Positions 11,861 to 22,775 of a stretch of 64,000 nt of DNA are shown here, piece after piece (position 1 is the first letter of the stretch; each line of letters begins with the position of its first letter). The notes beneath the pieces were generated by a model. It was not told where the DNA came from. It searched no databases and saw only the letters and a program-made list of their open reading frames with translations. This stretch comes from Avena insularis. Lineage: Eukaryota; Streptophyta; Magnoliopsida; Poales; Poaceae. Where the stretch lies: positions 188,948,257 to 189,012,256 of the forward strand of contig CM042685.1 of NCBI GenBank assembly GCA_023614405.1. The letters run 5' to 3'. The position numbers and the translations under genes were made by a program.

Positions 11861-13076
11861 GCAGCCCTGGTTGCACTCATCGCCGCCTACGGAGGAGGCA
11901 CCTTGCCGCGGCAAAGCAGACACCGGATGATAGCGCGGCGCTGCAAATCCTCGTCATCATCGACGGCGAGCTCCTGGCGCAGCGTGACCGGTGTGTTCCA
12001 GCTGTGTCCAACCCTGAAGGGGCCAAAATCCTCCACGACATCCACTCCGGCGACTGCGGCCACCACGCTGGCGCCCGTTCTCTGGTCGCAAAGGCTATGC
12101 GGCACGGCTTCTACTGGCCCACCGCACAGACGCCGTCGACATTGTCCAGCGGTCGCCGGGTGCAATCGCCAACCAGACACGTGCGAGCTCGCGCTCAAGA
12201 CAATCCCCATCACTGGCCATTCGCCGTGTGGGGTATGGACATAGTAGGCCCTTTCAAAAAGGCCCCTCGGCTTCACCCACCTCCTGGTCGCGGTCGACAA
12301 ATTCACAAAGTGGGTGGAGGCCAAGCCATCCGAAATGCGATGGGAAGACCGCCACCAAATTCCTCTGAGCTCATATATCGCTCTGGGTTCCCAAACAGCA
12401 TCATCACGGACAACGGCACCAACCGCCAAAGGCCATGGCGAGTTCTGCGAGGAACATCACATCCGACTCGACCTCGCGTCAGTCGCCCACCCGGAGTCCA
12501 ATGGCCAGGCGGAACGGGCCAACCAGAGCATCCTCCACGGCCTGAAGCCGCGGCTCCAAGTACCACTCGAGTGCACCGCCGGGTGCTGGGTCGAGGAACT
12601 ACCCTCCGTCATCTGGGGTATCCGAACCTCGGTCAACAGGTCGACAGGGTTCACCCCCTTCTTCATGGTGTATGGCGCCGAGGCAGTCATGTCCACCGAC
12701 CTAGATCACGACTCGCCAAGGGTCGTCCACTACACGAAGGCTGCGAACGAACTCGCACGCCAGGATGGAGTCGATCAACTCGACAAGGCACGCGACCTAG
12801 CTCGCTCCCGCACCGCCATCTACCAGCAAGGACTCCGCCGCTACTATAGCCGGCGGGTAAAAACTCGCACCTTCCAGGAAGGCGACCTGGTGCTACGCCT
12901 CATCTAGGACAAGAAGGGCATGCACAAGCTCTCCCCCCCCCCCGTGGGAGGGACCATTCGCCATCGGGTGAGTACTCGGCAACGACGCCTACTACCTCAC
13001 CGACGTCCGCGGAGACGGGAAACTCGACGTCAAGCGACCGTGGAATGTAAACCTCCTACGGAAGTTCTACTCCTAG
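11861..13076 (+). pseudogene. Tat-type integrase, frameshifted
   Basis: The zinc-binding part appears near 12020-12120 (ILHDIHSGDCGHHAGARSL, MRHGFYWPTA). The core begins at about 12220 with WGMDIVGPF (first D) and shifts frame near 12260 (LLVAVDKFTKWVEAKPSE). It continues in another frame with SVAHPESNGQAERANQSI (E in NGQAER, 12494-12530), SVIWGIRTSVNRSTGFTP and FFMVYGAEAV. The C-terminal part resumes after a stop at 12905 with DKKGMHKLSPP. It ends RPWNVNLLRKFYS with a TAG at 13074-13076, the normal end of pol in this lineage. Confidence 0.82.
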
Positions 13077-13916
13077 AACTCCATACATGTACCCTCCACT
13101 AGCTATGAAATAAAATATAACGGTTACCGCAAATTGCGTCTACTCTCTGTGTCTTGTGCCACTCGCACTCGTAATAACAGCGTCAAGCTAATTGCAAAAG
13201 TCAACCTCTAGTACAGCGACCGGCATGGCGAAGTAGTGCGTTACGAGGGCACTGGGTCACCCCAGGACTCACCACGTCCACGAAAAACGCCTACCCGGAG
13301 CGCCATTGGAGTCGCCTAGCTCGACTGGCTTAACGAGCCAAGACAACTGCCCTCGCTCCTCACAGCGACCACGATCCTCCGCATCCTCGACACAGCGACT
13401 CGAACGGCCAAATACCACGCTCGGGGACTGACGACCAGTTAAGCTCGAGCGGCTAGGGAAAATGCCAAGTATGAGAGCGTGCCCAGGACTCGCCATGCGT
13501 GACCCAGCAGGCGGGCAGGAGTGATGCGCTCACTCTAACGCGCCCAGTCCTCACCCACCCTAGAGCCGCGACTAGAACAACCAAGTACCACGCTCGGGGA
13601 CTCGGCTACCCGACCTCGTTCGCGCAAGGGAAAACGGTGAAGTAAAGAGCACTCATGGGAGTCGCCCTGCGATTGGCTTTCCAAGCTCAGGCGAGTCGAC
13701 CTCAATAACAAAACACTCAAAACCACAAACACATAACAAACGAGGTAAACCCCATAAAAAGGGCGAACGCGCTCGGGGACTCGTTCAATCATCAATCACA
13801 ATTGCAAGACAATTCACAAAATAACGCGAAATCCCATTATAGCAAACCAAAGTTGTTACACAATACAAGTTGCGCCCAATGGCCGAACTGCTACTAACGC
13901 CCCAGGGCACAATGTT
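13077..13916. repeat. Non-coding spacer between convergent pol and the antisense gene, with an imperfect ~175-bp repeat
   Basis: No coding signal on either strand. The stretches at about 13395-13430 and 13568-13603 are near copies (GCGACT.GAAC..CCAA.TACCACG followed by CTCGGGGACT) 173 bp apart. A third decamer lies 179 bp further on (13772-13781). Both flanking genes end in this spacer, so it should hold their terminators. Confidence 0.6.
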
Positions 13917-16900
13917 TTATTTCGCAGGCTTCGATGTCGACTCACCGCCACCCTTGCGGTTGCGAATGAAGGGAGTGTACGGGTTCGATGGGTACGTCGT
14001 CAGCTCACCCGCCATCGCCACACGGAAGGGCTGCTCGATCTTGAAATCCCGGTGCGGCGGCTCGGGGTCGTTGGGTGCGACGATCGTCTCCTGATAAGGA
14101 AGGAGGTCGCCCATCGCCCAGACACGATCGGAGTATACCGCGGCACGGTCCGTCAGCTTCAGCACCTCGGCAATCTCCACCGAGCCCGTCGATGATGGGT
14201 AGCCACTCATCACGTCGTCCAGATCGAAATCCTCCGGGAAGTGGGCGAGCCCAAGGCTAAGCGCCGTCGCCGCCCCGCGCCGGAACGCCGACCGCGTCAT
14301 GAAATCGACGACTGACGACGCCTTCTCCAGATACCGCCACACTTCGACGAGGTCGCTAGGAATCACTTCCGTGGGCGACATCTCCTGAAGATACGCCTGA
14401 ATGCAAGCCGCGGACAACATGGCCGAGTCGACCAGAGTGGCCACACACTGCCGCGCGTCATACGACTGCGCCTCTTCTGAGTTGTCGATGATCCGACCTG
14501 TGGACAGAGGGTGGCAGTGAGTACAACAAAGATCACGCAATGCAGCTACTACAGGCAGTGGCAGGCACACTTACCAATAAAAGGACGGCAGAGACCCGTG
14601 ATGAAGCTTTGAAGAGAGGAGTAGTTGTCTTGTTGCCCAGCAACGAGGGCGTCAGAGACCTTACGCTCTTCAGCGGCGGCCGTAACAGCAGCCTTGGCTC
14701 GCCCATCCGCCGAACTCGCCTCCTCCTTCGCTTCCTTAAGCTCGCGCTCAAGGTCGGCGATCCGCTTCTCAGCCGAACTCAACGCAGATTGAGCCGCCGT
14801 CAGTTCACTCGCCGGGACAAGGCCCTGGCGGACCTCCTCTGCCTTCGCAGCAATCGCTTGGAGTGCCTTGTTCGCCTCTTGGACGGCAACAAGTTCCTTC
14901 TCCGTGCGACACTTCGCAGCGAGCCGGTCAGCCGATTCACGCTGCAAACCCTGTGCAAAAGTCAAACAGTTAACAACAACGGAATCCTAAAGTGCCCACC
15001 CGCTGAAATTCAGCGACTGGACACTCGGGGACTGGAGATCAAAAATCCTAAGTGCCCACCCGCTGAAATTCAGCGACTAGACACTCGGGGACTGGAGATC
15101 AAAAATACTAAGTGCCCACCCGCTGAAATTCAGCGATTGCGCACTCGGGGACTGGGCGCGAGAAATAAAAACAAAACACCAAAAGAATCTGACCACTGCA
15201 ATTTAGTGGCCCGATCCTCGGGGACTGGACATACCTGGATGGCTGCGCCAAGCATGCCATGGAGCTGTAGCGCGTCCACGGATGTGAGAAGAGCCGGAGT
15301 GTTCCTGCGACGCTGCTCGATCTCCATTTCGACGACCCCAGGTACGCGGCTCGATGGCGTGGTACCACTCGCCATAGCCGCTCTGGCCATGAAGCGGGGG
15401 AAGGTCGTGATGGATGCGCCGGCACCAAAAGAGGCCGGCTCGGCCACCCCAGGCGAGGAAGCACCCTCCTTGATCATCAAGGCCGCCTCCGTCGAAGGAT
15501 CACTCAGAGCAATCGTCGTGTCGTCAGACACCATGACGACATCGTCGCCCTTGGCCTTCTTGGCACTGTCTGTGGGGGCAGCGACCTCATCAGCCTTCCT
15601 CTTCCGAGAGGGGTCCTCCTCGGCGACGACTGGCGGCACTTTGGCCACGGACGGGTGGCCTATATTTTTAACTCTAGTCCTGCAAATTTATTACATGAGC
15701 AAAGTGGTCCGAGTACAACGAAAAGCAAGGCAGGTGAACAAAACTCACTTGGCGACTGGTATGAACCGCAGCCTCGTGCGGATGCTAGCCGGCTTCTCCA
15801 GTTCGGGGCCCAGTTTCCGACTGAGGCCCATCTCCAGAACATCATGCGCCCAAGACACGGATGGCCTCTTCATTGACGAGGCCGCGATAGGAGCCTCCGA
15901 AACAATTTCGACAGGAGCTCTCCTGGGAGGTGAAGCTGCCGCGGCTGGAGCAGCCCCCAACCCAGAGACTGGGGCGAATGGGGGGGAGCGAGGCCAGAGG
16001 TACCTCACTCAGGGCGGCAGTGGCATCCGGTGCTGCCGTCGTCTGCAGCGCTTCATCCCTGGTCAGGCTGGTGGCATCGGAACTACTCGCCGAACGAGGC
16101 GGAGATGCCTGTTTTGCCAGCTTCGTCTTCCTCTTCGGAGGGGCCTTCACTTCCTTCTTCTTCGTCTTTTTCGACGGAGTGGCCTCGCGACACGAGGTGT
16201 GCTCGGGAAGCTCGTCGTCGTCATCGTCATGGCGTTCAAGGCTTCTACTCGCCTGGAGTTCGTGCTGACGCTCCCCGCGAGTTTTGCAAACCAGTGGGGC
16301 GGCCTCTTCCTCGGACTCGTCGTCATCGTCGCTCCTGTCGCTCTTGACGCCGCCCTTGGCAGGAGGCGATTCGCCCCTGTCCTGGATGGACAAGCTCGAA
16401 TTCTCGTCGTCCGCGGGCGGAAGCCACCCTTCCACCACCTGAAATAACTGCAGTAGGCATGAGACAATATCAGTATAACCGCGACAGCATCAACTGCGAC
16501 TGCGAATGGTAGACAGTGACTTACCGTCGGGGCTGGATGCTTCGCGGTGTAGGGGGCGACCCCAGCCTTTGCGTCCAGGTATGCTGCCTGGGTGATCTTC
16601 TTCAACGCCGGGAGGTAGTCCTCGAGTTTCCACTCGGCGAGGCAGGATTTCGTCGAGTCTTCCCGGCCCGTGTACTCGTACATGTAATGGTCATGGCAGG
16701 CCAGGGGAACGAGTCGCCGCCCAAGCCAACAGTTGTACAAATTGATGGTCTGAAGACCCTTCTTCTTCAGGCCGCAGATGGTTTGAAGCATCTCATCCAC
16801 GACCATCCGCTGGTCTACTGGGAGCTTGCCGACTTGGAGTCGGCGCGATTCGGGCCGGTCGGCGGAGTACCTTGGGATCGCCACCTCGCCGTCTAGAGTC

Positions 16901-17397
16901 GCCTCGGTGACGTAAAACCAGGACTTCTTCCACTCGCTCGCCGCCTTGGCAGGTAGCATCAGGTCAAAGAAGGAGGCCTTCGACTTCAACTGAAACGTCA
17001 GGCCACCCGCAGCAAGCATTGGGCCGCCTGCTTCTTCGCGACTGATCCTCCCATGGAACAGATCTTGCCATAGGGGGAAGTAGGGCCTGCAGCCCAGGTA
17101 GCACTCGCAGAACGCCAAGAAAATGGCGAGCTGCTCGATGTTGTGCAAGCCCAGGTCCGACGGCAGGATCCCGTAGAACGCGCAGAAGCGCCAGAAGAAG
17201 AGGGACGTGGGGAACCCCAGCCCCCGTTCCAGATGGCTGGTGAAGCAAAAAAATTCTCCCTCACGCGGATCCGGAGTCACCTCTCCGGCCGCGGGGATGC
17301 GCCACCTGCCGGCGCGCAGGATCCCGGCCTCCTCGAAGGATGCCAGTAGCGCTCTAGTGCACTTGGACCTGCCCCATGGTTCGGTGGAAGGGGCCAT
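13917..17397 (-). pseudogene. Antisense five-exon gene inside the Tat element (gypsy-type transposon domain, PF04195-like)
   Basis: On the minus strand an ATG at 17397 opens a 291-codon exon (MAPSTEPWGRSKCTRALLAS; GLGFPTSLFFWRFCAFYGIL; WKKSWFYVTE). It matches what I know of the 'putative gypsy type transposon' domain found in antisense ORFs of grass Tat elements. GT-AG introns place the exons at 17397-16525, 16447-15749, 15659-15235, 14950-14575 and 14497-13917. Three of the four junctions keep the frame exactly; exon 2 has a frameshift near 16000. Exon 2 is acidic/lysine-rich (DDDDESEEE, PSKKTKKKEVK), exon 3 has a nuclear-signal-like RKRKADE, and exon 4 (14575-14950) is a coiled coil. The spliced protein would be about 980 residues. 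It ends in STSKPAK and a TAA inside AATAAA. Function is unknown; a nuclear or regulatory role is inference. Confidence 0.72.
14992..15160. repeat. 60-bp minisatellite, about 2.8 units, in intron 3 of the antisense gene
   Basis: Three consecutive units of exactly 60 bp (14992, 15052, 15112) share AAGTGCCCACCCGCTGAAAT, then TCAGCGA and ACTCGGGGACTGG. The third degenerates after about 49 bp. Each carries one CTCGGGGACT decamer. The array lies wholly inside the predicted intron 14951-15234. Confidence 0.92.
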
Positions 17398-17520
17398 TGG
17401 CGGAAAGGTTTGTGGAGGTCGAGGGATTTTGGATCGGTTGGATCGTGATGCGGAGGAAAACGGAGATGGGTGAAATCAGAGGAAATGACGAAGGGATGGT
17501 TCCCCGATCGCCTACCATTT

Positions 17521-17531
17521 CTTTTATATAG
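17521..17531 (-). promoter_or_regulatory. TATA box for the antisense gene
   Basis: CTATATAAAAG on the minus strand, 124 bp upstream of the ATG at 17397 and 330 bp inside the 3' LTR. Position and sequence fit a dedicated RNA polymerase II core promoter driving transcription against gag-pol. The open frame starts at the expected distance for a leader of roughly 95 bases. Confidence 0.65.
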
Positions 17532-17846
17532 CGGTTGTTACTCGCCAAATCAGGGAGCCGTTACCACGCGGTGATTACGCCAAAGTTACCGTTGGATTAC
17601 CCCAACGGCTAGTTTTGACTGCGTCTAATGGTCCAACTTTGTCCATTCGACTCGCCGACCCAGTCACTACAAAAGTGACTAGATATTTCGCCGACCCGTT
17701 CGCCGAGCTGCGACCCGATTAACCACTGTCATTGCGACCAGAGTAATTAGTGTTTTCATTTATTCAGGAGCCCGCCACCGATTCGATTGGGTGTCCGCAT
17801 TGGACCCGTATACTCCGACTGCCAACGGCGCCCAATCGACGACGGC

Positions 17847-17858
17847 CTCGGGGACTAC
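17847..17858 (+). other. Polypurine tract of the Tat element
   Basis: CTCGGGGACTAC sits directly before the 3' LTR start TGATGGGG, where plus-strand DNA synthesis is primed. The same decamer CTCGGGGACT recurs at least seven times upstream. Confidence 0.7.
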
Positions 17859-18345
17859 TGATGGGGATATGCCTACCGGGGTATACCCAGCAGGACGTTT
17901 CCGACTGGCCCAGGAACTTGCGATTGGGCCTGCAGGACGGCAACTGGATCAAGGCCTGGCGTGGATCCAAGCGACTGGAAGCTGAAGGCCCAGGAGAATA
18001 GATAGGCCCAGTCGGATTAGGTTAAACGAGTGCCGAAGCCTTAACTGATTCGGTTGAGATATGTAAACCCTAGGGGGGTGAGTCTATATAAACCTCCCTA
18101 TAGGGCGTGTAGAGGATACGTTCCATCATCCACCCAAGCGACTCACCGCCTAGCCGTCGAGCTCGCCCCTTTGTACTTCCATCATAATACAATCTAGCAG
18201 GAGTAGGTCTTTACCCTCCGGAAGCGAACACAGGTAAAACCCGTGTCTCCGCCCTCATCTCGCACCGCAGATGGCTGGCCGCCCTTGCCCTTCGTTCTAC
18301 TACTCGCTGCCGATTGCAGCGTCTGCCGTGGTCATTCCCACGACA
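17859..18345 (+). repeat. Tat-type 3' LTR
   Basis: About 487 bp, collinear with 6343-6830, TATA at about 18083-18093, ending CCCACGACA. ATAT(T) follows and matches the duplication left of the 5' LTR. Confidence 0.92.
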
Positions 18346-19255
18346 ATATTGATATTGAACATGCGGTAGCTATTGTGAAAGATCTTGTCACTAGAAATAT
18401 AGAGGATGAGCACATTGTCTTCTGTGAAGATGCTACTAATATTGTTTATCATCCTAAAAAAGCTAGAAAAGCTAGTAACCATGTGCTTTCTATTAGAATT
18501 GGTAATCATAGCTATTATGGTTTATGTGATATTGGTGCCAGTTCTAGTGCTATTCCTTATGAGCTTTGCAGGGAAATTATGCATGAAATTGGTCCTTGTG
18601 AGCTTGAGGACATTGATGTGGTTATTCACCTTGCTAATAGAGAGAAAGTTTGATGTGGTTCTTGGATACTTGTGGGGATATTATAGATTATAGGAAGGAA
18701 ATTTTTTTGACTAAGTTTGATGGAGAATCTTATAATTTTAACTTTTCCAAATTTGCCAAAACTCCTTATGAAAATGAACTGTCTAATGGTGATTTTAGAG
18801 TTGAACAACTTTCTGCTATTTCTCTTGCTCCTAACAATGCCTTGCAACAGTTTATTGAAGATCATGAAAGTGATGTCTTCATGAAGGAAAGAAATGAGAT
18901 TGACGAGGTTTTCCTTCCTCAACCAGAGCAAATTAAGCATAATCTACATATGGAAGACTTGGGTACCACACTGCCACCTAAAGGGGCCCCTGTTTTCGAA
19001 TTAAAACCTTTACCTGATGACCTTACATATGCTTATCTTGCTGATGAGAAAGTATATCCTGTTATTATCAGTTCTAAACTTTCAGGAAAGGAAGAAGAGA
19101 GGTTACTGGAAATACTAAAGAAACACCGAGGGGCTATGGGATATACTCTTGATGATTTAAAAGGGATTTCCCCTACTATATGTCAGCATGCTATTAATAT
19201 AGAACCTGATGCAAAACCAGTTGTTGAGCACCAGCGCCGTCAAATCCCAGGATGA
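18346..19255 (+). pseudogene. Athila gag end, protease and linker (continued from 6342)
   Basis: The outer element resumes in frame with DIEHAVAIVKDLVTRNIED. Protease follows at about 18514-18560: YYGLCDIGASSSAIPYELC, with DIGAS as the catalytic motif (Athila proteases use D-[IL]-GAS). A frameshift after NREKV (TGA at 18651) is followed by the linker frame from 18650 (DFRVEQLSAISLAPNNALQQ, KLSGKEEERLLEILKKHRGA, DDLKGISPTICQHAINIE), which stops at 19253-19255 beside an apparent 1-base loss. RT continues immediately in the next frame. Confidence 0.85.
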
Positions 19256-21935
19256 AGGATGTGGTAAGAAATGAGGTATTAAAAATCCATGATGCTGGTA
19301 TTATTTACCCTATTGTTGATAGCCAATGGGTTAGCCCTATTCATTGTGTTCCCAAGAAAGGGGGAATAACTGTTGTGCCTAATGAAGATAATGAGCTTAT
19401 ACCCCAAAGAGTAGTGGTTAGGTATAGAATGTGCAGGAAGATTAATAAAGTTACTAAGAAAGATCATTATCCTTTGCCCTTCATTGATCAAATGCTTGAG
19501 AGGTTATCCAAAAAGACTCACTTTTGTTTTCTTGATGGTTATTCTGGTTTCTCTCAAATTGCTGTGAAAGCACAAGATCAAGAGAAAACCACTTTCACTT
19601 GTCCTTATGGTACTTATGCTTATAGGCGTATGCCTTTTGGTTTATGTGATGCTCCTGTTACCTTTCAGAAATGCATGTCTGCTATCTTTCATGGTTTTTG
19701 TGAAGAAATTGTGGAGGTTTTCATGGACGATTTCTCCGTCTATGGAACTTCTTTTGATAACTGTCTGCACAACCTTGATAAAGTTTTGCAGAGATGCGAA
19801 GAAACCAACCTTGTTCTTAATTGGGAGAAATGCCATTTTATGGTTAATGAAGGGATTGTTCTTGGACACAAAATTTCTAAAAGAGGTATTGAAGTTGATA
19901 GGGCCAAAATTGAAGCAATTGAGAAGATGCCCTGCCCTAGAGACATAAAAGGTATTCGTAGTATCCTTCGTCATGCTGGTTTCTATAGGAGGTTTATTAA
20001 AGATTTCTCCAAAATTTCAAAGCCTCTTACTAACCTTCTTCAAAAAGATGTACCTTTTGTTTTTGATGATGATTGTAAGGAATCTTTTGAAACTTTGAAG
20101 AAAGCTTTGACTACTGCTCCTATTGTTCAACCACCTGATTGGAGTTTACCTTTCGAAATTATGTGTGATGCAAGTGATTTTGTTGTTGGTGCTGTCCTTC
20201 GGCAACGTGTTGATAAGAAGTTGAACGTTATTCATTATGCTAGTAAGACTCTAGATGCTGCTCAAAAGAATTATGCTACTACTAAAAAAGAGTTCTTAGC
20301 TGTAATCTTTGCATGTGGTAAGTTTAGACCCTACATTGTAGATCCAAAGGTCACTATTCATACTGATCATGCTTCTATTAAGTACCTTATGACGAAGAAG
20401 GACGCTAAGCCTAGGCTTATTAGATGGGTGTTGCTTTTACAAGAGTTTGATCTGCATATTGTAGATATGAAAGGTGCTGAAAATCCTATTGCTGACAATC
20501 TATCTCGTTTGGAAAATATTTCTTTTAACCCTCTGTCTGTTAATGATAGTTTTCCAAATGAGCAGTTGGCTGCAACAAGGGTAAGACCGCATGAAAGTCC
20601 TTGGTATCCTGATTATGCTAAATTTATTGTTTCCAAGTATTTGCCTCCCACTTTTTTAGCCCAACAAAGAAGAAAATTCTTTTATGGTCTAAGGCATTAC
20701 TTTTGGGATGACCCACATCTATATAAAGGAGTAGATGGCATTATACGAAGATGTGTTCCAGAATTTGAAAAACAAGAGATATTGAGAAAATGTCACGACA
20801 GTGCTTATGGAGGACATCATGCTAGGGATAGGACTGCACAAAAGGTTTTACAATCTGGATTTTATTAGCCTACCCTTTTCAAGGATGCAAGAAAGTTTGT
20901 CCTATCATGTGACGAATGTCAACGAGTTGGTAACATTTCTAGACACAATGAAATGCCCATGAATTATTCTCTTGTTATTGAACCTTTTGATTATTGGGGG
21001 CTTGACTTTATGGGTCCTTTTCCTCCTTCAAAAGGGTATACTCATATTCTTGTTCTTGTAGACTATGTTACAAAGTGGGTAGAAGCTATACCTAAAAATA
21101 GCGCTGATGGTAAGACCTCTTTGAAAATGCTTAAGGATGTTATTTTTCCTAGGTTTAGTGTGCCTAGATATCTCATGACTGATGGAGGCTCTCATTTTAT
21201 TCATGGGGGTTTTAGAAAAACTCTCGCTAAGTATGATGTAAACCATAGAATTGCTTTAGCCTATCACCCCCAAACTAGTGGGCAAGTAGAACTTTCCAAT
21301 AGGGAAATCAAATCTATCTTGCAAAAGACTGTTAATAGATCTAGGAAAAATTGGGCCAAGAAGTTTAATGACGCTTTATGGGATTATAGAACTTCTTATA
21401 AAAATCCTATGGGGATGTATCCTTACAAAATGGTCTATGGAAAAGCTTGTCACTTGCCTTTAGAAATAGAACACAAAGCTTATTGGGAAGTGAAAGAGTT
21501 GAATAGATATTTTAAACTTGCTGGTGAGAAAATATTGCTTGACATGAGTACCTTAGATGAGTGGAGAAGTGAAGCTTATGAAAATGCTAGACTCTTTAAG
21601 TAAAAAGTAAAAAAGATGGCATGATAGGAGGATTATCAAAAGGGAGATCCATGTTGGTGAGAAAGTCCTTTTGTATAGGTCTCGTCTTAGATTTTTTGTA
21701 GGGAAACTACTCTCAAAATTGGAAGGACCTTTTGTTATTGAGGAAGTATATCGTTTAGGTGCTATCAAAATATCTTCTTTGAAGGATGACACAACACAAG
21801 TGGTGAATGGTTAAAGACTAAAACATTATATTTCTAGAGATTCTTATAATGCAGATGTTGATGTTATTCAAATGGTGACTCTAGAAGAATTTATTAGAAA
21901 CCAAACACCAGAAACTGCAGAGTCGGTCTTTGAAT
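19252..21935 (+). pseudogene. Athila reverse transcriptase, RNase H and integrase
   Basis: A 538-codon open stretch (19252-20868) holds [65 protein letters not shown] and catalytic [11 protein letters not shown] (about 19713-19745). RNase H follows: [43 protein letters not shown]. The integrase zinc domain starts at [20 protein letters not shown]-to-TAG change at 20866-20868 ends the frame. Integrase continues in frame: CDECQRVGN, YWGLDFMGPFPPSKG (first D), LMTDGGSHFI (second D) and HPQTSGQVELSNREI (E). It stops at 21601; the tail, in another frame, reads IHVGEKVLLYRSRLRFFVGK with a further TAA at 21812 and ends at 21935. This is the best-preserved part of the element but is inactive. Confidence 0.92.
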
Positions 21936-22274
21936 AGGTAAAAGTGGTGAAAACAGAAGGTTCGTGAAACCCCAATCTTTTTATATTTTTGATGTTTTTA
22001 ATACATAAGAGAAGTTATGAGACGGAATAGAGGAGGATCCGGAGGCCGGGTGGCCAAACCCACCCCAGGCGTGGGCCCCAGCTGGTCGCGCCTGGAGGGG
22101 GTGAGACCACCCCGAGCTCCGTCTCCGCCTCATTTTCGTATCAAAACGTTCCTTATGCTTTGAAACTTTGTAATACATAACCCCCTGGATTCCCTGAGGT
22201 TCTTGCATCGAGTTCTCGTCGTGTTTTTGTTTTGATCTGTTTCTGTCAGGCAAATTCACAGTTTTGGAGCTACA
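21936..22274. other. Spacer between Athila pol and the third ORF
   Basis: AT-rich stretch followed by a GC-rich block (22040-22130). Nothing coding or structural recognised. A splice acceptor for a sub-genomic message could lie here, but I cannot identify one. Confidence 0.4.
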
Positions 22275-22775
22275 ATGTCTTCCTCTGGATCACCCATGGA
22301 GGATTCCTCTGCGGATGTCCTCAACCCATACATGTATGAGTTGAGGATCCATCCCAAGGAGTTGATTCTCAAAGATGGGAAGGTACAGATGAAAGAAGTT
22401 CAAGGCCCCAAAGGAGAAGGAAGTCTCGAATACAGGATGGAAGCACTGGAGCAGGAGGTTTTCAGGTACAAGAAGATGGCGGAACACAAAGTGGATGTTA
22501 TTCACAAGATAAGTTCAAAACTCATCGCCAAACACGAGGAGGAGGTGGCTGAACTCCGAGAAGAAATCTTCTCGCTCCGTCAGACCACCAACCAATTACA
22601 AGCACATCTCTATGACATACAAAATCAAAAATGTGAGTATGAGGCTAGATTTGATCGCATAAGCTGTGCTGCTAGTTTTAGGATTGCAGAGACAAGGACA
22701 TCCTTTTTGGATGGGGAACCTTTTCCTTGGAAGTTTTATGATGACAAGAGAACACCATCACCACCGAAGGAGTAA
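22275..22775 (+). CDS. Third ORF of the Athila element, coiled-coil protein in the env position
   Basis: The ATG at 22275 opens an intact 166-codon frame (MSSSGSPMEDSSADVLNPYM). Residues about 50-120 are a strong heptad-rich, charged coiled coil (EYRMEALEQEVFRYKKMAEH, KHEEEVAELREEIFSLR). The end is RTPSPPKE. No signal peptide or membrane segment is visible, so it does not look like an envelope protein despite its location between pol and the 3' LTR. Similar short ORFs occur in this position in Triticeae Athila-type elements, with function unknown. It has stayed open while gag and pol have not, which may be chance given its size. Confidence 0.6.
   Translation: MSSSGSPMEDSSADVLNPYMYELRIHPKELILKDGKVQMKEVQGPKGEGSLEYRMEALEQEVFRYKKMAEHKVDVIHKISSKLIAKHEEEVAELREEIFSLRQTTNQLQAHLYDIQNQKCEYEARFDRISCAASFRIAETRTSFLDGEPFPWKFYDDKRTPSPPKE

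Larger units (their letters stand above)
6343..18345 (+). mobile_element. Tat-lineage Ty3/Gypsy retrotransposon nested in the Athila element
   Basis: Two LTRs of about 488 bp (6343-6830 and 17859-18345, TGATGGGG...CCCACGACA) flank an 11-kb interior. The target duplication is ATAT (6339-6342 and 18346-18349), with a further T shared with the LTR start. Removing the element restores the outer protein (DEH-I-DIEHAVAIV). Sense content is gag, protease with DGGSS, RT, RNase H, a second RNase H domain, and integrase ending at 13076. Antisense content is a five-exon gene (17397 to 13917). The second RNase H and the long 3' region with an antisense ORF identify the Tat lineage (relatives: Grande, Retand, RIRE2). 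Pol is riddled with frameshifts and stops. Confidence 0.9.

Noticed and set aside
11887..12429. 180-codon minus-strand ORF opposite the Tat integrase
   Set aside because: It mirrors GC-rich sense coding sequence, a third-position GC shadow; no domain, start context or splice signals.
14992..15160. Regularly spaced repeats suggestive of a CRISPR array
   Set aside because: Units are contiguous 60-bp tandem copies without unique spacers, inside a plant retrotransposon.
14540..16447. 635-codon plus-strand ORF
   Set aside because: It lies exactly opposite the spliced antisense exons and crosses their introns. Its composition is the complement of the minus-strand coding sequence, which shows domain content and splice sites.
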